DNA of 64,000 nucleotides, from contig JAAXNY010000013.1 of the NCBI GenBank assembly GCA_013420905.1, forward strand, positions 1,116,001-1,180,000, given 5' to 3'. Under the pieces are notes generated by a model. It was given only the letters and a program-made list of their open reading frames with translations, was not told the origin of the DNA and made no database searches. Source of the DNA: Collybia mongolica (taxonomy: Eukaryota; Basidiomycota; Agaricomycetes; Agaricales; Clitocybaceae). The first letter of the stretch is position 1, and every line of letters begins with the position of its first letter. Below are positions 1 to 11,247 of the stretch, in pieces. Made by a program: the position numbers and the translations under genes.

Positions 1-3000
1 GACAAGCTAAAACACAAATCTTTAGTATAATTTGTATCTTCAAGGCGATGAAATTTTACCAGCGCCTTGCGAGACTCTTCGAGTCGCGCGTAGTTGTCTC
101 GTTCGGCCGATATCGTATTTTGGAATTTGTTCCACATGGATTGAACGCCGTCAACCTGAGCGGCCTCCGCGGCACGACGAGCCTCAGCTTCCTCGGCCAA
201 AAGTTCGACTAGCCTGGTGTTTTCTTTTGATAACCGGGAACGGTATTGTTGGAGGGACTGTTTAGAACCATCACTGTTCTCGAGGTCAGCAGTCATGTCT
301 CGGATCGAAGTCTCCAAGTGTCGTCGAACACGCTCAGATGCTGCCATCTGGATTTCCAGCACCTGGACTTGCTGTTTTAGGGCAGCTACTTGCCGATCAG
401 GCGGGCGAGGTGATTCCGAGCTACCCAGGCTAGCACGGGAGCTGGGCGTCGCTCCCGATTTCCGTTTAGTTGGGGTGACATGTCCCATGCCCCGGAGGTC
501 ATTTGTACTACTTGTTCGTATTTTCTGCGAGCGGGAGGTCATTTCCCGTTTCAGCGCATCATCAGCAAGCTGGAGTTCTCGTAGAAGCCGAGGTTGGAAA
601 TCAGCGTCGCCTGGGCTGCTCCCCATCACAAGCTGTCGGATTTCCGCATGTTGGCGCTCGACGCGCTCTTTGATTTTGGCACTAGTGACATGTGCTGATT
701 CTGCTTCGTCCAATTGACCTTCGAGCTGAGCTATACGCGTTTCGTATTGACGCTGCATTTTTGCTATTGAGTTTGAACTCTCTGTTCCATCGGCAATCCT
801 ATCTAACTCCGTTTCTAGGTTATCCTTGGACCTTTGTACTATGGCCAGCTGTTCCGCCAATTCGGAGGCCTGCCGCTGCGCGGTTTGCAAATCTTGCTGC
901 AGACGACGAGCTTGTAATTCCGCGGCTTCTTTGGCGTGACGTTCCTTCTCAACATCTGCGATGGCACGAGCAGCCCGTTCCTCCTGAGCCTTCGCATTTT
1001 TCTCCTTACTCCGAAGCTCGACGCGCTCCCTCTCTGTTTCTCGTAGGAGATCTTCAGCTTCACCGGCCAAACGAGTTTTAGCTTGTAGCAAGGATCGGAT
1101 ATAAGCGGCATTCTTTTCTAATTCCCTATTCGCTGCATCGAGTTGACGATCCGTCACGCGTTTTGCTTCCTCATAGACATGAACGTGCTCAACGACAGCC
1201 TTATCCTGTTTCGACTCGAGTTGTTTGACCTCCCATTCTCGTTCTTTCAGTTCTGTGAGAGCCTTGTTAAGGTCGCTATTGGTCTTCACGTTTTGATCTT
1301 TAAGTTTGGCAAGCTCAATTTTTTGGCTGGCAACAGACTTCTCGAGCTGCGCGCGTTTGGTCGACTCTGACTCCAGTTGTTTCCGTGTGGTTTCCAGTTG
1401 CCGATTCTGAGAATCTTGATTTCGTTGGAATTCTAGGACTACGTCCTCGAAGTCTTGGTATTTGGCTTGAGCTGTTGACAGCTGCCTTTCAAGCCCCTAG
1501 AATGACCTGAGCTAACACCTCTTTGTGAGACGAAGAAAGCAAACCTCTTTTGCCTTGATGGCTTCTGCCAATTGGCCTTCATAATCATGTTGGCGTGAAC
1601 GGAGTGACTGGAGTTCCGATTCCATGGTCCTCTTTGTCTTTTCTAGCTCGGCGAGTGTAGCCTGAGTCTTCGTCAGTTGGCCTTGGACTGTGCGTTCTTT
1701 TTCAGAAAGAGATTTGTGACTTTGTTGTAATGTATTGTGTTCCCGGATGGAGTATTCAAGTTCGAGTTTAAGCTTACTCTGACCTTCTACAGCTAAACGA
1801 CGAGACTCTGCCAGGTCCTGGTGCAATTTGGTGACTTCAGATCTAAGGCCAGCCAATTCCTCCTCTTTGCGAATTTCGACTTCATTACGACGCGTTTCCT
1901 CACTCGTCTTGGCTTCCATGAGCCTGCGCAATTCGTCCACCTCTCCCTGAAGTTTTCTTCGAGAAGCGACTTCGTGCTCCTTGTCCCCTTTCTCCACTTC
2001 GAGTTCAGCTAGAAGAGTGTCAATGTCACTTTGGAGCTCGATTATTTCCTTGAGGGCCTTGGCTTGAGTTGTTTTCGAGAGCTCCATTTGTTCTGTCAAA
2101 CGGGTGATCTGCTCTTCCTTCTTTTGGATCATAGAAGAATATTCATTCGCCGTGCGGGCCATTTCTGCAAGTTGTTCCTTGGCATGGCGTGCATCTTGCT
2201 CGACCTCGTTACTCTTCCCCTTGATAACGTCCCTACGGAGGAGTGAGTAATCTGAAGGTGAAGCAAAACCATGTGCTAACTTGTTGCGAATCTCTACAGT
2301 GAGCTTTCCCTCAAGCTCCCGGACAGCGACGTCCATTCGCTCCTTTGTTCGGGCCAAGTCCTCTTCACGCTGCAGAGCTAAGTTCTTGAGCTCCTCACTG
2401 ACTTTACGTAATTCGTCTAGATCCTCTCGTAACGCATCAATCTCTTCCTGCGCACCGCCAAGCTGGTCGTTCAACTCCACTTCTCGATTGGTCCATTCCT
2501 TCTGCTCAGTCTCGAGGCGAACAAGATGCTCAGCAGCTTGATCAAATACCAATCGCAGGGACTCATGTTTCTCTTCGCTCTCCTTCTGAAGTTTCATAGC
2601 GCGATCCAGCTGAGAGTCTAAGAGGTCGAGGTCTGCTTGTAAGGCTGCTACCTCGTCTTCCAGCTCTGCCTCGTGCTTCTTGCTCCGTTCTAGTAAAGCG
2701 TTTTTGTCAAGTGCAAGTCCACGCTCCGCTTCTAGCTCCTCTTCCACTTTCCTCTTCTCGGCTTCCAAGGACATTTTAAGGCTTTCTAATGTCTCTCTTT
2801 CTTGTTTATCACGTTCAGCGCGTTCCTTGATCAACACGAGCTCTGCTTCTTTTTTCCGGAGTTCGTCGTCATTGCGGGTCGCAGCAAGCAATGGCCGAAC
2901 CTAGAATATCGTTAGATTTGGCCAAAGGTAAGGCACAAATATCACACCTTGGTATACAGCTGCCACCACGGCCAATCTCGTAACTCGCCATAGACTCTCG

Positions 3001-5856
3001 CATTCCTCTGGATCGTTCGGATAGCAACTGCACGGTTGAGGATCTTCTTCATTTGTCTACGGGCGGTCCACATCCGTGCCACAGCTTGTAATCTTGAGAA
3101 TATTTCGAAGAGCAACATATCACGGCGCTCCTCTAATTCAGCAAGAACTCCGGCCTTGAAGAAGATCTTTGAGGTCCCTATCTTGAAATAAGCTTCGTCG
3201 AGATCGAGGGCGTTGACCATGCGCCTGCAAGCTTCCCGGCCGTCCATGTAACCCCGAGGAATAATCCCAGGAGTGAGGACCTCATAACGTTGGCGGAACT
3301 CGACAAATGGCAGCCTATTCGGATATCCAAGGCGAGCAATTCGGATGCCTTCTAGTACACCATTGCACCGGAGTTGGTCAAGAACTAGCGGTACATCCAC
3401 GCGCCCAGGCTTCTTGTTGGAATTTGGAACAATGCATCGGACAAAGTGCGGCTGCGTGGCTTGGAGCTGACTCATAAGACTAGAAAGCTGCTCTTTGTGC
3501 CGTTGGGCGACGGTACGGAATGCACCCTTTTTGAGCGTGCGTTTCTTGCCAATGGTAAACATATTGTTAGCACCACCAGGCCCAGGGGAGGCGTCACCAT
3601 AGTCCCCGAAGAGGGCTGCGACATATCGCTCGGATGATGCGGCGAGTACGCGTGTGAGATTATCGTTTAACGGATCCTTGTTCTTTTCCAACCAACCATC
3701 CGTGCGGTATTCGACTTTCCCGGCATAGTGTTGGATGATAAAGCCTTGTTCGAAACGCGAGGGTTCGTATTTATCCCGTCCTGGATGGATCAAGTCCCCG
3801 TCTCCCTCAATGTTCCCCGCCCACATCCAGTTCAACTTATTGGTAAAAGTCAGGTCAGTTGCTTTAGGCATGATACACTCCTCGTCTAGGCAACTGAGAA
3901 TTCCGATGGTGTTACCACCTGCTTCAATGAGGTCGATGGTAGGTTGCAAGTCAAGGCCAAAGTTGACGTAGTCCCACTTGATCCCTTCCCTTGCATACTC
4001 CTCCTGTTCAAGTACGAACATATGATGGTTGAAAAATTGCTGCAATTTTTCGTTTGTATAATTGATCAGCAACTGTTCATACGCGTTGGTCTCAAAAATC
4101 TCAAAACCAGCTATATCGAGCACACCAATAAAGGTGGATTTGGAAGACGGGCGGTCGAGAGCACGATTGATGCGATCCACAAGTGACCCAAAAGATTTCT
4201 CATAGAGAGTCTTGCAAAGGGCTGAGAGCTCGTCCATGGCCTGTTGTCGTGTTCGTGCCTGCGACACCCACTCACGACCAGCAAGGACTCTAGGTCGTAG
4301 TACTGCACGCGTAAATTCGGCGACGGGGATACCGAGTAGGTGGCACACCCGCTCTGCCTGAGAGGGATCTGGCATAACGGCGTCATCGGCGCGTGTGGAG
4401 GTGATTGTAATGTTGCCGATGTGGAGAATGGCGGCAACTACGCGGAAGAGGTCAAACTGTTCCGTTGATGTAAATCCGACGACATCGAGAGCAGCCTATT
4501 AACAAGATGAAATTCAGAAAAAGCATCCATAGATAAATGACTCACCTTGAGTGCGATCCATTCCTCTCTGTCATCCACACCGTCCACTTCTCGTCTGCTC
4601 TTGTTCAAATATTCGTAATCTTCGACTCCACCACCCAACAACAGGTCACCTGTCGTGGACAGTTAGATCCGTTCCTTCGGACTTCGTGTGACCGACCTTT
4701 CAGCGTCCCGCCGCCAGCCATTATTTGATAAAAGACATGGAAACTTCTCTCCGCCTCACTCCTCACCACTACCCGACTCTTTTCAAGTAAATACCAATCT
4801 ATGTTCGCTCCAGCAATACTACCATCTGGGGCAAACGTGATCCTCACAAACTTTCCGAATCGACTCGAGTTATTGTTTCGTTGCGTTTGCGCATTACCGA
4901 ATGCTTCAAGTATAGGGTTGGCCTGAAGAATCTGGCGTTCAAGGAGGCCGAGGCGACCTTTAGCAGTCAAATGTGACCCACTCCCTGAGTTCGACGACGA
5001 GATAGTCTGACCCCTCCGCAGAGAGTTGTGTCGTGGGAGTCCAGTAGAAGGCATTGACACGAAAGAAGGTGCTGAGCCTAGAGTGGGCGTTCTGGAATGT
5101 GAAGGAGTAGCCGGAAGATGTGCATCCGTAGCGATCGCTGCCAGGTATTGAATGACTTTTTTTGTGCTTTCTGTTTTTCCCGCACCAGATTCACCGCTAT
5201 AAGGAGTATAAGTATAAAAAGTATAGAAGATGATGCATGTCCTACGTAATTAAGATGCTCTGGTTCTCCCTTTCTTCCCCCATATTGACCCATGCGCGCT
5301 CTGCCACGGCAAAGATATGAGGAGGGTTCTCATCCCTCCGTTTGTTGCGATATTGGTGAACTATGGCATCCGAGTATAGTGGTAAATTCTGATAGGGATT
5401 GATGGCGACAAGAAATAAGCCAGAGTACGTCTAGGGGTACATTAATCAATATAATCCTTGACTGGACAGGAGATATAGAAACTCACATAAATTGCGCCAG
5501 AGCCGTACCTTAATCTTAGGTTGTGCACAACACTTGCTTCGTTGAGAAACGTCAAATCTGCAATATCCTCGACGCGATCGAACTTGGGGGGATTCATCTT
5601 GAACAATGCTTCAAAGGGCACCCGTCGAAACTGTTCTTTGTTAGATCTTCTTCCGAATATAAAAACTAGAGGGACGCACATCTCCCCCGGCAGCCATAAT
5701 AACCTCAGCCCCATCCTCTTCTTCTCTATTAACCCATCCTGCCAAGTAACCTTCCTTTGCGTCAGGAACCCACACCCATTTCTTCTCATTAAACTCTGCC
5801 TGCTGAGCCGCAGCTCTTGCAGCTTCTGCACTTTGCGAAGGGCGAGGTGCAGGCAT
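1..5856 (-). CDS. Conventional (class II) myosin heavy chain, 3' end beyond window
   Basis: Actin-based motor of the class used in the fungal cytokinetic ring. Read on the minus strand from the ATG at 5856 ([16 protein letters not shown]). Introns are about 45-60 nt; the one at 1497-1544 keeps frame. The motor has P-loop GESGAGKTE near 5165-5196, switch [11 protein letters not shown] near 4845-4880, switch [11 protein letters not shown] near 4100 and HFVRCIVPN near 3430. A degenerate IQ stretch and [10 protein letters not shown] (2945-2980) follow. From 2891 to base 1 the protein is heptad-rich, charged coiled coil, and the frame stays open to the window edge, so the C-terminus is missing. 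Loop 1, between P-loop and switch I, carries a Ser/Thr/Gly-rich expansion of roughly 50 residues. The long coiled coil excludes class I and V myosins. By architecture it matches S. pombe Myo2 and yeast Myo1. Exon borders were judged by eye. Confidence 0.93.
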
Positions 5857-6299
5857 CTGTGGTGAGTATTGTGAATATCCTAGATTCACCACCAATGTGG
5901 ACGGATTTGGCTCGGGGTTGTTGATGGTTGATTGATGTTCAAGACAGGTTCGCACGAAAGCCAGAGAAATAACTGATAAAGAACGAGAGTATACGTTGTT
6001 GAGGTCGTGAGTATAATTGGTGGTGGTGTATGGGAAGCTTGGATACGAGAAAAAGAGGGTGGAACGCGTATGGTAACGAGCAAGAAGCTCGACGGACCAA
6101 ACAACCGAGAACGCGTGCATTCATGTGACCCAGTGCACACTTTGAACCAACAACGATAAATCGGGAACAGAATATGATCGACAGATAAGATGGCCTAATA
6201 TCTTATCTGTCTGTACATGCACAAAGACGTGCTTATTGTCACTGATACACACATAAGGAATAAAACACCAGCGTTATCTCAAAACTCAAGAACATCCTT
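5857..6299. other. Intergenic: myosin 5' flank and AA9 3' flank
   Basis: Holds the upstream region of the myosin gene and the downstream region of the AA9 gene; both are on the minus strand. The short overlapping minus-strand frames here (up to 6140) continue into myosin exon 1 but lie upstream of its ATG, so they are probably untranslated leader. I see no RNA gene or repeat. Confidence 0.5.
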
Positions 6300-7510
6300 T
6301 CACCCACTCCACACTGGGCCACCAGGAGGGGTGTACGATGCGCTCGTGTTCGATGGGTTGAACCACCAAAGTTGAGTCAAAATTGCACTGAATCAATATG
6401 GTGAGGCAAACGATACACGAATGTCAAACATAACGATGAAAGCTTACGGTTCTGTGGGTTTGTACGCGCCAGGTAGAGCAACGCCGGAGGGGTTGGCAGA
6501 ACCTCCGCCTGTGACTTTGACCTGGACACAATGCGGGTAAAACTTGGGTTTTCGGCCGTATGGTCAGCACTTTCAACTCCGTATACACAATCCCCTATCG
6601 ACTCACCTGAGCCCCACCGACAGTGCCGGCTACATGCAACCCCAGAATTTCGTGCCTCAGGAGGTATTCACCAGCTGAGATGCTCTTAGGAATGGTGACG
6701 GTCCAGCTGGCGCCCTGCGCAGCAAGACGATCCTGCAAGGGGGAAAATTACACACAAGATGAGCGATACAAAATTTTAACAATTCATGAGAGGACGAGAA
6801 ACAAACCGATCCCCAAGCCGGTGTCTGCTTTGGATCCCAACCAAATTGGTCAATCTTGAACCATGGACTCCCTGAAATATTTTGACATGAGTATTTTGAC
6901 TAGACCTGAATGTGCAACATACCAGTATCCCCTTTGAAATTTGCACAGCCCCCCGTGCACTTGGCCATATAGGTCATCACTGGACCAGAATGTGAGCTTC
7001 CCCATTGATCCCATTGGACTGATCAATCTGTAAGCATGAACTCTTCAACAAAATATTCCGAGCCCCACTCACACTTCACCTGAGACCCGGCTGTAACTGT
7101 TGCAAAAGCGGTGGTTGGAATGTTACCACCCTGGAGAGCGATTACTGAGAGGCGAAATAATGGGATGAATATAAAAATACCTTATTACAAGTAATGTCTT
7201 TAGACGCAATATCAGTAACGGGACCGTTGTCAGTAATCTTCCGTTCCACTATTAAAAAGGTTTGGATTCGTGACGAACGCTACTATATGGAAAAGAAATA
7301 TTCGCGGACCTCGCACTGGGACTGGGTTTTGATATCTAGCCTCCCCTTAACACCATGGTCGAAGCAAAATATGAATATTGCTTACGGGTCCGAGAATGGT
7401 GCCCAGCCAGGATAGGTGACCCCATTCATGGTCGCGGATGCAAGATATCCATGTGCAATAGCAAGGTCGACCCCAGCGGCTGCCACAACGAAAGCAAGAG
7501 ATAGCTGCAT
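6300..7510 (-). CDS. AA9 lytic polysaccharide monooxygenase (secreted)
   Basis: Secreted copper enzyme that oxidatively cleaves cellulose. ATG at 7510 begins a signal peptide (MQLSLAFVVAAAGVDLAIA) that leaves His1 at the mature N-terminus (HGYLASATMNG), as the copper histidine brace requires. Further AA9 marks are ASKDITCNKGGNIP, HSGPVMTYMAKCTGGC (second His), SPWFKIDQFGWDP, LLRHEILGLHVAG and FYPHCVQVKVTGGGS (axial Tyr). The end is GAYKPTEPAILTQLWW... with TGA at 6300-6302. Several short introns separate these blocks and join in frame. There is no CBM1 at the C-terminus. Odd point: the link between exon 1 (ending FSDP, donor near 7386) and the frame reading KITDNGPVTD near 7240 could not be made with a GT-AG intron that keeps frame. 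The cause is either a missed small exon, an unusual junction or a real frameshift. CDH at 32663-36098 is the classical electron donor for this family. Confidence 0.9.
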
Positions 7511-8662
7511 GGTCGGATACAATTCAATCTCCAAGGAAATTCAACTCACAATACCATCATATAAATAGTTTCCTGTGGGTCGGCGGTCATCTCATAAATA
7601 CACACCCGAGCCAAGCCCTTCAATTTTCCGCAAATTACTTTAAATCAGCGTCCGCGGATATTTGTCGGTTACTGTATGTTAGGATTCAATAAACATTTGG
7701 CAAGGACCAGCACAAAATGACGGGAACTTAAAGCGCCTTGTGACGTGACCCACGCCGGAGTCATTTTAGTTTCTGCAAGACTTCCGTGCGCTAGCAGCGG
7801 CTCCCAGAGCGAGCGGTGGTACGGTAGTCGATAAAGATGGCTTCAGAAGAATAGGCTGGGTGAGCTACTCGAGGCGTTACACCTTGTATCGTGCTGGGCA
7901 CTGTGGGGCTGGGCTCGAGTCAAAAGCTTAGTTAACGCTATATTTATTGCTATTCAATGAAGGCTTTAGTGCGGTATACCGAGGCCACAGGAAAACACCG
8001 AAGTTAACCATTACCAGAGCAAGTCAAGAGTTCAAGGAAGCTAATGTCATAGTGATGAACCCGATGGGACACCGGTCCGGCCGGCCCTTCAAGCCTGATC
8101 GTGCCAACCTCACCACCACGTGCACGAAATAACCCCACCAGCGCGCTTACGCCGCGAAGCCCGCTACTTTTAGAAATCCAAATAAAGCCCCATATTGTTA
8201 TACAATCCATTTCCATAATAGTTTTCAATCATTGGTCCAAGATGTTTGAAAGGTACATGTATTCATCACAAACACCACTGGACGCATACCCCAGACCTTG
8301 GGCTATAAATTCCAAGTTTGAATTATTTTGAATGAGGTTATACCAGACAGATGGGCTTTATTGTGGGAATTCCTTTGCAATTTCATTGCAGTAACTGCTG
8401 AGCGCCTCTGGCTACTATCCATGCCGGTTTGCCTTTGGGAACAGTGGTTGGGCTTAACTGTGTGAATTTCTTTGTGATTTCCTTGTGGCAACTCCTGTAT
8501 GCCTGTACCTTATTTACTGTTACATCTTTAAACTTTGAGTCTGACACTCAATATATTGACTTGACTTCACATAACAATTCATTTATGTATATGTGGTACA
8601 TGCACTATTCAATGTAAATTCTACATACCTATTATTTCAAAAGACATCATTCTTTGATACTG
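7511..8662. other. Intergenic: AA9 upstream region, no gene seen
   Basis: About 1.15 kb between the AA9 start and the decayed gypsy pol. It should include the AA9 promoter. The short frames in it are not gene-like. Two loosely similar stretches near 8370 and 8465 (TTTGCAATTTC / TTTGTGATTTCC) hint at old repeat sequence, but nothing firm. Confidence 0.4.
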
Positions 8663-9634
8663 CTAAGACCACGGGTGGAGCCTCTGGGGCTCTACAGCAG
8701 AAGTTCTGTGAATTAGAAATCCTTGATGATATAACCCAATTAACATATGAGAATTGTCTTCCCAACACCATCGTGGGTGATTGGCATAATATGATACTAT
8801 TTGGGATCCCCCATCTAATAAAGATTCCTCCGTTCCTACCCCATTTATTACTGGATATACTGTGCGCAAAGAGGCCGATTCTTTTGCTACATACAACTGT
8901 TTGGGCTCTTCCCCAGCTGGTAAAGATTCTAAATACTGTAGGACTGGGTCTCCGCATATTATAGATCCCTTAGGTATTCCGCCGCGGTCATACTCCGAGA
9001 TGAAGAAAGACTGGAATGGGATTGACTCTACTGGTAGCGCATCATGCCGTAAGTAGTTATCATCAAGTTCCCAGTCCCCTCCAAAGGGTAAGACGTCTTC
9101 CTCATCTATCCCGTTTATTTGCAAGTTAGCGTCCCTTTGGGTGAGGGACTTACGTCTGGCAGTTACAATATTCTTTATCCCATCTCTAATGGTTTTTGAC
9201 GAGCCCATTAACTCTCCCGTGGTCAATGTGATAGGGTTGTCTAACACTTTAGCAATTATATCGCCACCTTTTAATTTTACTTCTATCGGGGACTTAGTTT
9301 CATAAGTCGGACCGCGCTTAGTGTTAAAATTAGGTAGCGGATCAACTGGTTCAGGGTTGCGTTCTGTTCTCCGGGGTATGTAGGGTACCACAGGCACATC
9401 GATGTAGGGTAATTCTTTTCGTACTGGAGACTTTACTGATGGTTCAACAAAATTTACTTTCTCTTTCCTCGGAGACGGTGCTACCGGCGCTACCAACTCC
9501 TCTTCGCTACTATCCTGACTACTCTCCGAATCGTTACTTTCTTGACGACTATTTCCGTTTTTACTTCGGTCCTCTGGCTGTCTCTTGGAACGTGACCTAG
9601 TCGTAGGTCTAGCGTGTTCCTTAGCCTCCTTCAT
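8663..9634 (-). pseudogene. Ty3/gypsy pol N-terminus with broken aspartic protease (left copy)
   Basis: Minus-strand frame just after the gag stop, with a different frame relation to gag as is common in gypsy elements. It has a charged N-terminal part (KEAKEHARPTTRSRSKRQ...), a conserved mid part (PIEVKLKGGDIIAKVLDNP) and then a retropepsin start with active-site-like LLDGGSQIVS. Normal retropepsin sequence stops right after that motif. Sequence like the late retropepsin block (MVLGRQFSYVN) appears in another minus-strand frame around 8720-8790. An internal deletion plus frameshift has therefore removed the middle of the protease. No reverse transcriptase follows. The copy in the right arm shares the first part only up to base 18491. 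Confidence 0.75.
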
Positions 9635-9639
9635 CGGAC

Positions 9640-11247
9640 CTAATTGAAACCTGACTCTTTAACCTTGTTTTGGTTATTGAGTTCTGCTACCTGCCCTAAT
9701 AAAGTACTCATTTGTGCTTGTAAGGCTACTATGTCAGGATTTGGCGCGCTCTTTGCTGTAGGATTATAGTTATTATTTATATATTCCTGTTTCTGCATCT
9801 GAGGCGGTACTGGCAACGCAGTTTGCGCGCTCTGTTGTCCTAACATTTGTTGCGCTTGAAATTGTGCCATTTGTGCCATTATGGCTTTCAAGGTTCCAAT
9901 GTCGTTACTGTTGTCTACTGCATTATGTGACTGCATAACAGACAATACTCCTGGAGCGGGTCCTTCCGTGACATCTCCGTAATAAAGGGCCGCTACCTTC
10001 TTTGAATGGAAGTGTTCCACTTTATCTTTCAATGATACCGTTTCTGGTTCTCTTGGGATATATGATCCGTCTGGTAAGCATACTCCTCCATTTGTGTTGG
10101 TTTTTATTTTCCCTTCCTCAAAATGTTTCTGTTTCTCGGGACAGGCCATTATGAAGTGTCCGGGTGTAAAACAGTAGTGACATTTATACGCATTTGGTCT
10201 TTGCGGTTGTCCTTCTTTAGGCTTTCCGTACTGATTCTGATACTGATGCTGCTGGGGTGCGCTATTTGCGGCATGGTTCTGAACAGTTGCTTGTTGAAGC
10301 GCTTTCATTACATCCTCAAATCCACTCCTCGTATTCTTCTCATTTACTTGGAGACGGTCTAACAAATTAACTATTTGTTGTTTTATTTCATCCATCTCTA
10401 CTTTGATTTTGGGTGCTGCTGTTGCTGTTACGGACGTTATAAACGATCTATTTGTGTCTGGAATATTCATGTTGGCTACACCTTCAGAAATGCTGATTGC
10501 AGTTGCTATAACTTCCTCCAGATCGTACTGATCCCCTTTTCGTCGCGCGAGCATGGCGGCTTCGGCAATAGTATTAGGATCTGCTCGGTTGTTTGTAGCA
10601 ACGGCTTGTCCTGCCTGTGTAGCATTAGACTGATTATTCCCTAGCAGGGTTAGCCTTCCTTGTACTTGGGATCTGAAGACTTCGTCTAGACATCCCAAGA
10701 ACTTGGTAACTAATACTCGGTGAGAGATAATAGGTGGCCTAACTCCCAAGAGTTTAATAGATTCTGCTTTGAATTCATGCTTCAGCTTTTTCAGTGCGGC
10801 CTCATCGGTTACTCCAATACGTGGGTTGGCGTGACACACTGCTTCTAACTTGGCTACTGATCCTTCTACTTGATCGAGTGCTTCCGGATAACTAGAGATC
10901 AACTCTGTCTTGAAATCCGTCCAAGTGCCTGTCTTATAGTGGTCTAATGCCCTCCACTCATTCTCTGATTGTAGGTCTGCATATTTTCCTAACATTAACT
11001 TCTTTTCTTCATCATTTGTAATGTTACACTCCTTCCATAGGACCTCCATTCGCTCCAGAAACCGGATTAAACCCGTGGGCTCTTTTCCTTTGAATACTGG
11101 TGCATCACAGACGCCTGGTTGGGGCATATATTTACGAGGGGGTTCAGTCATGATTACTGAACAGTTCTGAGTAGCTAACGAGTTCGGGTTTGCTACTGGG
11201 TTTACTACGGACGATCTTCCGCGCGCTACTGGTCTACTAGTAGTCAA
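9640..11247 (-). CDS. Ty3/gypsy Gag, 535 aa (left arm copy)
   Basis: Open 535-codon frame of a retrotransposon nucleocapsid protein. It has an N-terminal capsid-like region, a Gln/Asn-rich stretch and one CCHC zinc knuckle (CHYCFTPGHFIMACP, pattern CX2CX4HX4C) about two thirds along. A Gln-rich C-terminus follows. The gene is intact and is the mirror image of 16408-18015, differing by at least one residue (Ala versus Val in TAKS[A/V]PNPD). No functional pol accompanies it, so it could act only in trans if expressed. Assignment to Ty3/gypsy rests on the knuckle, the following pol fragment with retropepsin motif, and length. Confidence 0.85.
   Translation of the reverse strand: MTTSRPVARGRSSVVNPVANPNSLATQNCSVIMTEPPRKYMPQPGVCDAPVFKGKEPTGLIRFLERMEVLWKECNITNDEEKKLMLGKYADLQSENEWRALDHYKTGTWTDFKTELISSYPEALDQVEGSVAKLEAVCHANPRIGVTDEAALKKLKHEFKAESIKLLGVRPPIISHRVLVTKFLGCLDEVFRSQVQGRLTLLGNNQSNATQAGQAVATNNRADPNTIAEAAMLARRKGDQYDLEEVIATAISISEGVANMNIPDTNRSFITSVTATAAPKIKVEMDEIKQQIVNLLDRLQVNEKNTRSGFEDVMKALQQATVQNHAANSAPQQHQYQNQYGKPKEGQPQRPNAYKCHYCFTPGHFIMACPEKQKHFEEGKIKTNTNGGVCLPDGSYIPREPETVSLKDKVEHFHSKKVAALYYGDVTEGPAPGVLSVMQSHNAVDNSNDIGTLKAIMAQMAQFQAQQMLGQQSAQTALPVPPQMQKQEYINNNYNPTAKSAPNPDIVALQAQMSTLLGQVAELNNQNKVKESGFN

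Noticed and set aside
1143..2904. Several plus-strand frames opposite the myosin coiled coil
   Set aside because: Antisense shadows of a repetitive, Glu/Lys-rich coding region; compositions rich in Ser/Arg/Leu without domains.
10123..10644. Hydrophobic plus-strand frames opposite gag, repeated at 17011-17532
   Set aside because: They recur only because the arm is duplicated; antisense to the Gln-rich gag.
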